A stretch of 64,000 nucleotides of DNA, taken from the NCBI RefSeq assembly GCF_014197795.1, contig NZ_JACIGI010000014.1:48257-112256 (forward strand). The letters run 5' to 3'. A program made the position numbers and the translations under genes. Positions 9,012-17,150 of this stretch are shown in pieces (the first letter of the stretch is position 1; every line of letters starts with the position of its first letter). This DNA is from Roseospira goensis. Its GTDB lineage: Bacteria; Pseudomonadota; Alphaproteobacteria; Rhodospirillales; Rhodospirillaceae. The notes under the pieces are model-generated. The model saw only the letters and a list, made by a program, of their open reading frames with translations, was not told the DNA's origin and ran no database searches.

Positions 9012-9572
9012 ATGACCCACGCACCGTCACACATCCCGCGCTCCGGCATCACGCGCCGGGCCGTCGTCGCCGGTGGCGTCGGCCTGCTGGTCGCCGGCCT
9101 GGGGGCCTGCGTCAGCACCCCGGCCCCGCGCGGACCGGCGCCGATCTCCGTAAACTTGGCGCTGGTGGCCGACGATCAGGTCAACCCGAACCCGGCCGGG
9201 CGCGCGTCGCCGGTGCGGGTGACGGTGTTCTGGTTGCGCCAGGCGGCCGCCTTCCAGAACGCCGACTTCTTCGCGCTGGCCGACGATCCGGCGGCCGTGC
9301 TCGGCGACGACCTGGCCGGCAGCGAGACGCTGTTCGTGCGGCCGCAGAGCCAGCAGAGCCTGTCCGGCGGTACCCGGCCGGGGGTGGCCTATGTCGGCGT
9401 GGTGGCGGCCTACCGCGACCTCGACGGCGTGTCCTGGCGGGCGCTGGCCAGCCTGGCCCCGGGCCAGCGCAATGACCTGGTGGTGCAGCTCGGACGGTTC
9501 GGGGTCACCATCGCGCAGCGCGCCGTCACGGCGCGACGGCCGGACGCGGCGGACGGACAGGGGGCGCGATGA
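9012..9572 (+). CDS. tssJ: T6SS outer-membrane lipoprotein TssJ
   Basis: A 186-residue lipoprotein. TssJ anchors the TssL-TssM complex to the outer membrane. The signal region has a twin-arginine-like start (ITRRAVVAGG), a hydrophobic core and a lipobox LGAC with Cys33 as the lipidation site. The remainder has the TssJ beta-sandwich pattern: ISVNLALVADDQVNPNP, then PVRVTVFWLR and later GVAYVGVVAAYRDLDG. It is followed by tssK, tssL and tssM in the usual order. The ATG at 9012 is chosen because it puts the signal peptide at the N-terminus; an upstream in-frame start at 8946 would bury it. Confidence 0.9.
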   Translation: MTHAPSHIPRSGITRRAVVAGGVGLLVAGLGACVSTPAPRGPAPISVNLALVADDQVNPNPAGRASPVRVTVFWLRQAAAFQNADFFALADDPAAVLGDDLAGSETLFVRPQSQQSLSGGTRPGVAYVGVVAAYRDLDGVSWRALASLAPGQRNDLVVQLGRFGVTIAQRAVTARRPDAADGQGAR

Positions 9573-9644
9573 CGGCGCGGCATCGGGGGGGCGGCGCCGG
9601 CACGGCGGCACCGGTGGGGATCGAGAGCAGGGGCGGGGGCGAAC

Positions 9645-10979
9645 ATGGGTTGGCGCAATAGGGTCGTCTGGTCGGAGGGCATGTTCCTGCGGGCGCAGCA
9701 CTTCCAGCAGGCCGACCGGGCGCTGGAAGGGCTGATCCAGGACCGCACCGCCGACATGACGCCCTATCCCTGGGGCATCAGCGCGCTTGGCGTGGACGCC
9801 GAACTCCTGGAGACCGGCCGCTTCGCGGTGACCGAATGCCGCGGCGTGCTGCCCGACGGGACCCCCTTCGCGATCCCCGACGAGGCCGATCCGCCGCCGC
9901 CGCTGGAGGTGACCGACAAGGCGCGCGGCGCCGAGGTGTTCCTGACCCTGCCGCTGCGCCGGCCGGGCCTGTCCGAGATGGCCATGGACAGCCGGGGCGA
10001 GGCCACGGCCCGCTTCATGGCGGCGGACTTCGAGGCCCTGGATACCATCGCCGGGTCCGACGTCACCGCCGACGTGCAGGTGGCCCGCCAGCGCCTGCGC
10101 TACCGGCTGGAGGGGGAGGATCGCGCCGGCTACGCCTGTCTGGGGCTGGCGCGCATCGTGGAGGTGGACGCCAACGGCCGCGTCAAGCTGGATCCGGCCT
10201 ACATCCCGCCCGCCCTGGTGTGCCGGGCCGCGCGGCCGCTGTTCGCGGTGCTGACCGAAATCCAGGGCCTGTTGCATCACCGCGGCGAGGCGCTGGCGGC
10301 GCGGCTGGCCCATTCCGGCACCAAGGGGGTGGCGGAGATCGCCGACTTCCTGCTGTTGCAGGCCACCAACCGCTACGAGCCGCTGCTGGCGCACTGGGCG
10401 ACCAGCGGCGAGGTGCATCCGGAACGCTTCTACGTCCTGTGCCTGGAGATGGCCGGCGAACTGGCCACCTTTGCCGCCCAGTCGCGGCGGCCGGCGCGCT
10501 TCCCGCCCTATCGGCACGAGGACCTGCAAGGCTCCTTCGATCCCGTCATCGCCGATCTGCGCCAGTCCCTGAGCGCGGTGCTGGAACAGACCGCGATCCA
10601 GCTCGACCTGCGCGCCACCAAGTCGGGCGTGCTGGTGTCGCCGATCTCCGACCGCAGCCTGCTCAACCAGGCGGTGTTCGTGCTGGCGGTGCGCGCCGAG
10701 GTCTCCACCGAGGTGCTGCGCCGGCATTTCCCGCATCAGGTCAAGATCGGCCCGGTGGAGGACATCCGCCAGCTCGTGAACTCGGCGCTGCCCGGGATCG
10801 ACGCCCGCCCGCTGGCCGTGGCGCCGCGCCAGATCCCGTACCACGCCGATTTCGTCTACTTCGAGCTGGACAAGTCCGGCGAGTTCTGGCGCCGGCTGGC
10901 CACCTCGGGCGGCATCGGCATCCACATCGGGGGCGACTATCCGGGGGTCGAGATGGAGCTGTGGGCGATCCGGCAGTGA
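9645..10979 (+). CDS. tssK: T6SS baseplate protein TssK
   Basis: A 444-residue TssK, which connects the baseplate to the membrane complex through TssL and TssM. The N-terminus has the family signature (RVVWSEGMFLRAQHFQQADR), and the C-terminal part has the receptor-binding head typical of the family, with PYHADFVYFELDKSGEFW near residues 400-418. The length matches the usual 440-450. It lies between tssJ and tssL on the same strand. The 72-base gap before it is G-rich and carries a GGGGCGGGGG stretch just upstream of the ATG. Confidence 0.95.
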   Translation: MGWRNRVVWSEGMFLRAQHFQQADRALEGLIQDRTADMTPYPWGISALGVDAELLETGRFAVTECRGVLPDGTPFAIPDEADPPPPLEVTDKARGAEVFLTLPLRRPGLSEMAMDSRGEATARFMAADFEALDTIAGSDVTADVQVARQRLRYRLEGEDRAGYACLGLARIVEVDANGRVKLDPAYIPPALVCRAARPLFAVLTEIQGLLHHRGEALAARLAHSGTKGVAEIADFLLLQATNRYEPLLAHWATSGEVHPERFYVLCLEMAGELATFAAQSRRPARFPPYRHEDLQGSFDPVIADLRQSLSAVLEQTAIQLDLRATKSGVLVSPISDRSLLNQAVFVLAVRAEVSTEVLRRHFPHQVKIGPVEDIRQLVNSALPGIDARPLAVAPRQIPYHADFVYFELDKSGEFWRRLATSGGIGIHIGGDYPGVEMELWAIRQ

Positions 10980-11038
10980 CGGGGTCATGACGGGCCGGCC
11001 GCCGCGCGGCGGTGCAGGCAGGGGGAGGGCGGACGGCG

Positions 11039-12583
11039 ATGGCCGACGACGACAACAACGATCCGTTCAGCGAGCCGGGCGACATTGATCGCACCGTGAT
11101 CCGGCCGACGCCGGGCCGGCGCCCCCCCGGGGGTGGCGGACCTGGCGGCGGACCTGGCGGCGGGCAGGGGCGCGCCGCGCCGCCGCCGCGCCAGCCCGCC
11201 CCGCCACCCCCACCGCCCGCCGCGGCGCGGGGGCCGTCGCCGTTCGAGGAACCGGAGCCCGCCGACGCCCCGGCGCGGCCGTCCCCGGGCGGCGCCCGGG
11301 CCGAACCGGGGCGCGGCGAGGGCGGACGCGCCACCGCCGGCGGCGGGGCGACCGCGGCGCCGGTCGGCGACATCGCCGAATCCCTCGCCGAACGCTCGCG
11401 CCACAACCCGATCGTGGCCGCCGCCGCGCCGCTGCTGAGCCTGATCGCCCGCCTGCGTCTGGGCGGCACCCACCGCGATCCGGACGCGCTGCGCGACCGC
11501 GTCATGGACGAGTTCGAGAGCTTCAACCGGCGCCTGAAGACCACCGACGTGCCCGAGGATCAGCATCGCACCGCCCATTACGTGCTGTCCGCCACCATGG
11601 ACGACGTGGTGCTCAACACCCCCTGGGGGTCGGGCTCGATCTGGGCGCGCGAGGGCATGACCGTCTGCTTCCACGGCGAGGCCTACGGCGGCAAGCGGTT
11701 CTTCAACCTGCTCAAGCGCATGAGCGACAACCCGGGCCGCAACGGCCGGGTGCTGGAACTGATCTATCTGTGCCTGTCGCTGGGCTTCGAGGGCGAGATG
11801 CGGGTGCTGGACCGCGGCCGCAGCGAGCACCGCCGCACCCGCGACGGCCTGTACCGGTTGCTGGCCGACATCCGCGGCGAACTGCCGGAGGACCTGTCGC
11901 CGCACTGGCGCGGCGTGACGGCGGGTCACCGGCCGGTCTCCTCGCTGATCCCGGTGTGGGTGATCGTCAGCGCCACCGCTGTTGCCCTGGTGTTGCTCTA
12001 CCTGGGGTTCGCCTGGTGGCTGAACTCCGACAGCGATGATCTCTACGCCGCCTTCGCCGGGCTGCCGCCGACCGGGGCCATCGTCATCGAACAGGTCACC
12101 CCGCCGCCGCCGCCACCGCCGGAGCCGCCGCCCGAGGTGGAAACCCAGGTCGAGCGGGTGCGCGGCTTCCTGGAGCCGGAAATCGCGGAGGGCTTGGTCA
12201 ACGTGCTGGAGAACGCCCAGGCGATCACCATCCGCCTGCGCGCGCGCGGCATGTTCGAGTCCGCCTCGGCCACCGTCAGCGAGCGGTTCAGCGAGGTCAT
12301 CCGGCGCGTCGGGCTGGCGCTCAACGACGAGCCGGGCACGGTGGTGGTCGAGGGCCACACCGACTCGCTGCCCATCCGCACCGTGCGCTTCCCGTCCAAC
12401 TTCGACCTGTCGCTGGCCCGCGCCGAGGCGGTGCGCGACCAGCTCAAGCCGCTGCTGACCGATCCGTCGCGCCTGACGGTGGAGGGCAAGGCGGCGACCG
12501 AGCCCATCGCCGACAACGGCACGCCGGAGGGCCGTGAGGCCAACCGCCGCACCGACATCATCCTCATCAAGCAGGGCACCTGA
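11039..12583 (+). CDS. tssL: T6SS inner-membrane protein TssL with OmpA domain
   Basis: A 514-residue extended TssL (IcmH/DotU). Residues 1-105 are a disordered, Pro/Gly/Ala-rich acidic start. The cytoplasmic DotU domain spans about 110-290 (ARHNPIVAAAAPLLSLIARL, then YVLSATMDDVVLNTPWG). One membrane segment is at about 303-327. A proline-rich periplasmic linker leads to an OmpA/MotB-type peptidoglycan-binding domain in the last 130 residues (VVEGHTDSLPI, SLARAEAV, NRRTDIILI). The OmpA domain lets the complex grip the cell wall without a separate TagL. The ATG at 11039 follows GGGGGAGGG; an in-frame GTG at 11012 is a less likely start. Confidence 0.93.
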   Translation: MADDDNNDPFSEPGDIDRTVIRPTPGRRPPGGGGPGGGPGGGQGRAAPPPRQPAPPPPPPAAARGPSPFEEPEPADAPARPSPGGARAEPGRGEGGRATAGGGATAAPVGDIAESLAERSRHNPIVAAAAPLLSLIARLRLGGTHRDPDALRDRVMDEFESFNRRLKTTDVPEDQHRTAHYVLSATMDDVVLNTPWGSGSIWAREGMTVCFHGEAYGGKRFFNLLKRMSDNPGRNGRVLELIYLCLSLGFEGEMRVLDRGRSEHRRTRDGLYRLLADIRGELPEDLSPHWRGVTAGHRPVSSLIPVWVIVSATAVALVLLYLGFAWWLNSDSDDLYAAFAGLPPTGAIVIEQVTPPPPPPPEPPPEVETQVERVRGFLEPEIAEGLVNVLENAQAITIRLRARGMFESASATVSERFSEVIRRVGLALNDEPGTVVVEGHTDSLPIRTVRFPSNFDLSLARAEAVRDQLKPLLTDPSRLTVEGKAATEPIADNGTPEGREANRRTDIILIKQGT

Positions 12584-12609
12584 CCGGCCCTGCACCCCGA
12601 CAGCGACGG

Positions 12610-15600
12610 ATGCCGACCGTGAGCAAGATCGCCTCCATCCTCAAGAGCGGCTGGTTCATCGGCCTGATCGGAACCCTGTTCCTCATCCTGCTGGTGTGGC
12701 TGCTCGGCCCCCTGATCGGCTTCGGCAGCGCCCGGCCGCTGGAAGGCATCGCCGCGCGCCTGCTGGTGTCCCTGATCCTGCTGGTGATCTGGGCCGGGTT
12801 CGTGGTCTGGGGCGTGCTGCGCCGACGCAAGCGCCAGGCGGCGCTGGTCGAGGGGGTGGCCGCGAACGCTGCCGCGGGGGGCGACGCCGGCCCGGAGGTG
12901 GAGGCGCTGCGCAAGGGGCTGGAGCGCGCCCTGGGCGAGTTGCAGCGCATGCGCCGCAAGGACGGCAAGAGCGGCCGTCAGTACCTGTACGAGCTGCCCT
13001 GGTACATGATCATCGGCCCGCCGGGGTCGGGCAAGACGACGGCGCTCTTGAACTCCGGCCTCGGCTTTCCGCTCGGCACCGACCCGCAACAGGCCAAGGT
13101 CTCGGGCGCCGGCGGCACCCGCAACTGCGACTGGTGGTTCACCGACGAGGCCGTGCTGCTGGATACCGCCGGGCGCTACACCACCCAGGACTCCGACGCC
13201 GCCGTGGACGCGGCGGCTTGGGGCGGCTTTCTGGGCATCCTGCGCAAGGCGCGCCCGCGCCAGCCGGTCAACGGCCTGATCGTGGCGATCAGCGTGTCCG
13301 ACATCCTGACCGCCTCGGAACAGGAGCGCCGCGCCCACGCCCTGTCGATCCGCAAGCGCATCGCCGAGCTGTACGACCAGCTCGGCCTCAGGCTGCCGGT
13401 CTACGTGCTGCTGACCAAGGTCGACCTGGTGGCCGGCTTCGTCGAGTTCTTCGCCGACATGCGGCGCGACGACCGCGCCCAGGTGTGGGGCATGACCTTC
13501 CCGTTCCGCGACCCCAAGCGCGATGAGGGGGCGGACCCGCTGGACCTGTTCCCGGGCGAGTTCGACCTGCTGCTGGAGCGGCTGGAACAGCGGCGCGTCG
13601 ACCGCTTGCACCAGGAGGACGACTACGCCCGCGCCGGCCTGATCGCCGGCTTCCCGCTCCAGGTGGCCTCGCTGCGCGAGCCGGTCATGCAGGTGCTGGA
13701 GGAGGCGTTCCGCGCCGGCCGCTACGAGGAGCCGGTGCTGCTGCGCGGTGTGTACTTCACCAGCGGCACCCAGGAAGGCACCCCCATCGACCGCGTCATG
13801 GCCGGGCTGGCCGGTCGCTTCGGCGTGCCGCCGGCGCGCTTCGGCGCCTTCCGGGGCCAGGGCCGCAGCTACTTCATCACCCGGCTGCTGCGCGAGGTGC
13901 TGTTCCAGGAGGCCGGCATGGTCGGCCGCAACCGCGCCGTGGAACGCCGCCAGCGCCTGATCCGCGGCGGCGCCATCGCCGCCGCCGCCGTGGTGCTGCT
14001 GACGGCTGTCGGGCTGTGGACCTGGAGCACCATCGTCAACCTGGACCTGATGGCGCGGGTGACGGACGGGCTGGCCCAGTACCGCACCCAGGTGGCGCAG
14101 ATTATTCCAGGCGACGGCGAGACCATGGTCGTGGAGTCCTCCGACCTGCTGCCGGTGCTGCCGCCGCTGGAGACGCTGCGCACCCTGCCGACCGGCTATG
14201 CGGAGAAGGACGCGCCGCGCCCGACCGGCTCCGGCTTCGGGCTCTACCAGGGCGACAAGCTGGCCCAGCAGACCCGCACCGCCTACCGCGAGGCCCTCAA
14301 CAGCCTGCTGCTGCCGCGCCTGACCTACCGCCTGCGCGAGATGCTGGTGCAGGCCCAGGAGACCGAGGCGCTGTACGGCCTGCTCAAGATGTATCTGATG
14401 GTCGGCGGACAGGGACCGGTGAACCCCGCGCTGCTGCGCCAGTGGGCGCATTTCGATGCGACCCGGCGCTACCCGGGCGCGCGCAACGAGCCGGCGCGGA
14501 CCGCCATCGACGGCCATGTCGCCGCGCTGACCGAGGCCACGCTGCGCACCATGCCGGTGGACGGCCCCCTGGTGCAGCGCACCCGCGAGATCCTGCAACG
14601 TCAGCCGCTGGCCGAACGGGCCTATGCCCTGATCCGCAACAGCCGCGCCGCCAAGGCGCTGCCCGAGTGGCGGGTGATCGACGCCGCCGGTCCGGCGGGC
14701 CGGCGCGTGTTCGTGCGCCGCTCCGGGGCCGGCCTCGACGAGGGCATCGACGGCTTCTACACCTACGACGGCTTCCACACGGTCTTCCTGCCGTCCCTGG
14801 TCGACGTGGCGCGCGAGGTGGCGTCCGAGAGCTGGGTTCTGGGCGCGGCCGCCACCCTGGACGACGCCCAGATCCGCCTGCTGGAGCGCGACCTCGCCGC
14901 GCTGTATATGGACGACTACGTGGCCGAGTGGGACGGCCTGCTGGGCGACATCGCTATCAAGCCGTTCGAGACCGCGAACGAGGCCACCGAGGTGCTGGCG
15001 ATCCTGTCGGGCGCCAACTCGCCCCTGCGCAACGTCCTGTATGAGGCGGCGCAGCAGACCCGGCTCGCCCGGCCGGAGGCGGACGGCGGCATCAGCGGCG
15101 CCATTGCCGGCCTGACCGCCGGCGGCAGCGCCACCCAACAGGCCGAGACGGTGGAACAGGCCGCCAGCGAGGCCCGCCAGGTGACCCAGACCCTGGGCCT
15201 GGGCACCGGGGCGCTCTCGACCATCGAGCGGTTGGCCGGCATCTTCTCCGACACCAGCTTCACCGGTGGCGGGGGCGGCATCGGCGGCGGCCTGGGCTCC
15301 GGCGCCGCCAGCGAACGGGCGCTGCCGGGCCAGTTCGTCAACGACCGCTTCCGTGCGCTGCACGAGTATGTGCTGGCGATGGATGGCGGCGCGCCACCTC
15401 TGGACGGAACCATCCGCCAGCTCGAGCAGGCCTACAACGAGCTGCGCCGGGTCGCCGACGGTGGCGGTAGCCTGGCCGCCATGACCGGCGTGGCCGGCGG
15501 CGGTGGCGGCGGTGGCGGCGTGGACGCCGTCCGGCGCCTGGAAGACGAGGCCGCGCAGGTGCCGGCGCCGCTGGCCGGCTGGCTGGAGCACATCGCCTCG

Positions 15601-16332
15601 GGCGGTCAGTCGGTCGCGGTCAGCAGCACCCAGGAGACCCTCAACGACGCCTGGACCGCCGATGTGCTGCCGCTGTGCCGTCAGGCCCTCCACAACCGCT
15701 ATCCGTTCGCGTCCGGCAGCGGCAGCGACGTGGCCCTGGCCGACTTCCAGCGGCTGTTCGCGCCCAACGGCCTGATCGACGGCTTTTTCCGGCAGAACCT
15801 GATGCGCTACGTCGACATGGGCCGCAAGCCGTGGCGCAGCCGGCGCCACAACGGCATCGACATCGGCCTGTCGCGCGCCACCCTGGCCCAGTTCGAACGC
15901 GCCGCCGCCATCCGCGACGCCTTCTTCCCCACCGGCGGGCTCCAGCTCAGCGTCCCGTTCGAGGTCACGCCGGTGTCGCTCGACGCCGGCGCCGACAGCG
16001 TGGTGATGGAGATCGACGGCCAGACCGTCCGTTATGCCCACGGGCCGGTGCAGGCGGCGCGGCTGAGCTGGCCCGGATCGGGCGGACGCACCCGCCTGAC
16101 GTTCCAAAGCGCGGCGACGGGACAGCCATCCATGGCGGCGTTCGCGGGACCATGGGCGTTCTTCCGCCTGCTGGACCAGGGCCGGCGCATGGGCGGCGGC
16201 ACCGGCGATCGCTTCCGGGTCCAGTTCAGCGCCGGCGGTCATGCGGCGGTGTTCGAGATCCGGGCCGGCAGCGTGATGAACCCGTTTAACCTGCCGGCGC
16301 TGAAGGCGTTCCGCTGCCCCGGGTCGCTGTGA
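12610..16332 (+). CDS. tssM: T6SS inner-membrane protein TssM (IcmF)
   Basis: A 1240-residue IcmF-type protein that spans the inner membrane and periplasm and binds TssL, TssK and TssJ. Two membrane helices lie at about residues 13-33 and 45-68 and a third at about 455-478. The cytoplasmic GTPase-like domain between them has an intact Walker A GPPGSGKT at 137-144 and a DTAGRY motif near 185. The long periplasmic part ends in the TssJ-binding region. Two Gly-rich stretches (about residues 885-900 and 960-975) are low complexity. The gap to tssL is 26 bases, and the stop is 8 bases before the tagF ATG, so the genes are almost certainly one operon. Confidence 0.95.
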   Translation: MPTVSKIASILKSGWFIGLIGTLFLILLVWLLGPLIGFGSARPLEGIAARLLVSLILLVIWAGFVVWGVLRRRKRQAALVEGVAANAAAGGDAGPEVEALRKGLERALGELQRMRRKDGKSGRQYLYELPWYMIIGPPGSGKTTALLNSGLGFPLGTDPQQAKVSGAGGTRNCDWWFTDEAVLLDTAGRYTTQDSDAAVDAAAWGGFLGILRKARPRQPVNGLIVAISVSDILTASEQERRAHALSIRKRIAELYDQLGLRLPVYVLLTKVDLVAGFVEFFADMRRDDRAQVWGMTFPFRDPKRDEGADPLDLFPGEFDLLLERLEQRRVDRLHQEDDYARAGLIAGFPLQVASLREPVMQVLEEAFRAGRYEEPVLLRGVYFTSGTQEGTPIDRVMAGLAGRFGVPPARFGAFRGQGRSYFITRLLREVLFQEAGMVGRNRAVERRQRLIRGGAIAAAAVVLLTAVGLWTWSTIVNLDLMARVTDGLAQYRTQVAQIIPGDGETMVVESSDLLPVLPPLETLRTLPTGYAEKDAPRPTGSGFGLYQGDKLAQQTRTAYREALNSLLLPRLTYRLREMLVQAQETEALYGLLKMYLMVGGQGPVNPALLRQWAHFDATRRYPGARNEPARTAIDGHVAALTEATLRTMPVDGPLVQRTREILQRQPLAERAYALIRNSRAAKALPEWRVIDAAGPAGRRVFVRRSGAGLDEGIDGFYTYDGFHTVFLPSLVDVAREVASESWVLGAAATLDDAQIRLLERDLAALYMDDYVAEWDGLLGDIAIKPFETANEATEVLAILSGANSPLRNVLYEAAQQTRLARPEADGGISGAIAGLTAGGSATQQAETVEQAASEARQVTQTLGLGTGALSTIERLAGIFSDTSFTGGGGGIGGGLGSGAASERALPGQFVNDRFRALHEYVLAMDGGAPPLDGTIRQLEQAYNELRRVADGGGSLAAMTGVAGGGGGGGGVDAVRRLEDEAAQVPAPLAGWLEHIASGGQSVAVSSTQETLNDAWTADVLPLCRQALHNRYPFASGSGSDVALADFQRLFAPNGLIDGFFRQNLMRYVDMGRKPWRSRRHNGIDIGLSRATLAQFERAAAIRDAFFPTGGLQLSVPFEVTPVSLDAGADSVVMEIDGQTVRYAHGPVQAARLSWPGSGGRTRLTFQSAATGQPSMAAFAGPWAFFRLLDQGRRMGGGTGDRFRVQFSAGGHAAVFEIRAGSVMNPFNLPALKAFRCPGSL

Positions 16333-16340
16333 GGGGGGCG

Positions 16341-17078
16341 ATGATGGCCGAGACGGGGGGTGGGATTGGCTTCTTCGGCAAGCTGCCGGCGCATGGCGAC
16401 TTCGTGCGCCGTGGCCTCGACCACGCCGTGGCGGCGGCGTGGGACGGCTGGCTGGGCGCGCTCATGATGGCCCTGCGCGAGGACCTGGGCGAGGACGACT
16501 GGCTGGACGCCTACCTGACCGGGCCGGTGTGGCGCTTCGCCACCGGCGGTGGGCTGGCGGGCCTCGACGGGGTGGCGCGCACCGGCGTGCTGGTGCCGAG
16601 CGTGGACCGGGTCGGGCGCTACTTCCCGCTGGTGATCGCCGCCGCCGCCGAGGGGTGCGAATCCCTGGCCGCCGCGGCGCGCGACGGCACCGCCTTGCTC
16701 GACGCCCTGGAGGCGCTGGCCCTGCGCGCGCTGGACGAGGACGACGAGTTGGAGGCCGACGCGCTCCAGGCGGCACTGGACGATCTGGCGTGGGACTGGC
16801 CGACGTCGGGCCGGGGGGCCGACGCCGCCGGGGTGTGGGTGCCGCTCGGCGGCGCGCAGCCGGGCGACGCGGTCGGCGCGGTGTGCCACCTGCTCGATGG
16901 GGCCGGGCGGCTGTCCCCAGGTGGGGCCGACGGCCTGTGGTGGACGGACGGCTCGGAGCGGGTCGAACCCGGCGTGCTGCGGGTGCACGGCTGGCCGCGC
17001 CCCACCGCCGCGGTGGCGCTGTTCGATGGGGCCTGGGGGGCGCGCGGCTGGCTCGGGCCGGACCCGGACCGGGGATAG
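16341..17078 (+). CDS. tagF: T6SS-associated protein TagF (ImpM)
   Basis: A 245-residue TagF-family protein. The N-terminal signature is GFFGKLPAHGDFVRRGL (from about residue 9) and the conserved GRYFPLVIAAA segment is near residue 95. In Pseudomonas TagF is a post-translational repressor of T6SS that acts by sequestering Fha; here it stands alone and is not fused to a PppA phosphatase. The presence of tagF together with the FHA protein suggests the same kind of control. The start overlaps the end of tssM in a GAGGGGGG-rich stretch; ATGs at 16341 and 16344 are both possible, and a GTG at 16329 is less likely. Confidence 0.88.
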   Translation: MMAETGGGIGFFGKLPAHGDFVRRGLDHAVAAAWDGWLGALMMALREDLGEDDWLDAYLTGPVWRFATGGGLAGLDGVARTGVLVPSVDRVGRYFPLVIAAAAEGCESLAAAARDGTALLDALEALALRALDEDDELEADALQAALDDLAWDWPTSGRGADAAGVWVPLGGAQPGDAVGAVCHLLDGAGRLSPGGADGLWWTDGSERVEPGVLRVHGWPRPTAAVALFDGAWGARGWLGPDPDRG

Positions 17079-17093
17079 CACCCGGGCCAGCCC

Positions 17094-17147
17094 AAGACCA
17101 ACAAGACCAACAAGACCAAGAAGGCCAAGAAGACCAAGAAGGGACAG
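17094..17147. repeat. 9-bp tandem repeat in the leader of the methyltransferase gene
   Basis: AAGACCAAC is repeated with drift to AAGACCAAG: copies start at 17094, 17103, 17112, 17121 (one A to G change) and 17130, and a degenerate sixth copy AAGGGACAG overlaps the probable ribosome binding site. The ATG of the next gene follows 3 bases later. The tract is A-rich in an otherwise GC-rich area, and 9 bp keeps any reading frame. Changes in copy number could alter translation or spacing. Confidence 0.9.
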
Positions 17148-17150
17148 GGC

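Noticed and set aside
12043-16242. A 1399-codon open frame on the - strand
   Set aside because: It is the antisense of tssM and tssL and has no start site, family motif or codon pattern of a real gene; such frames are frequent in very GC-rich DNA.
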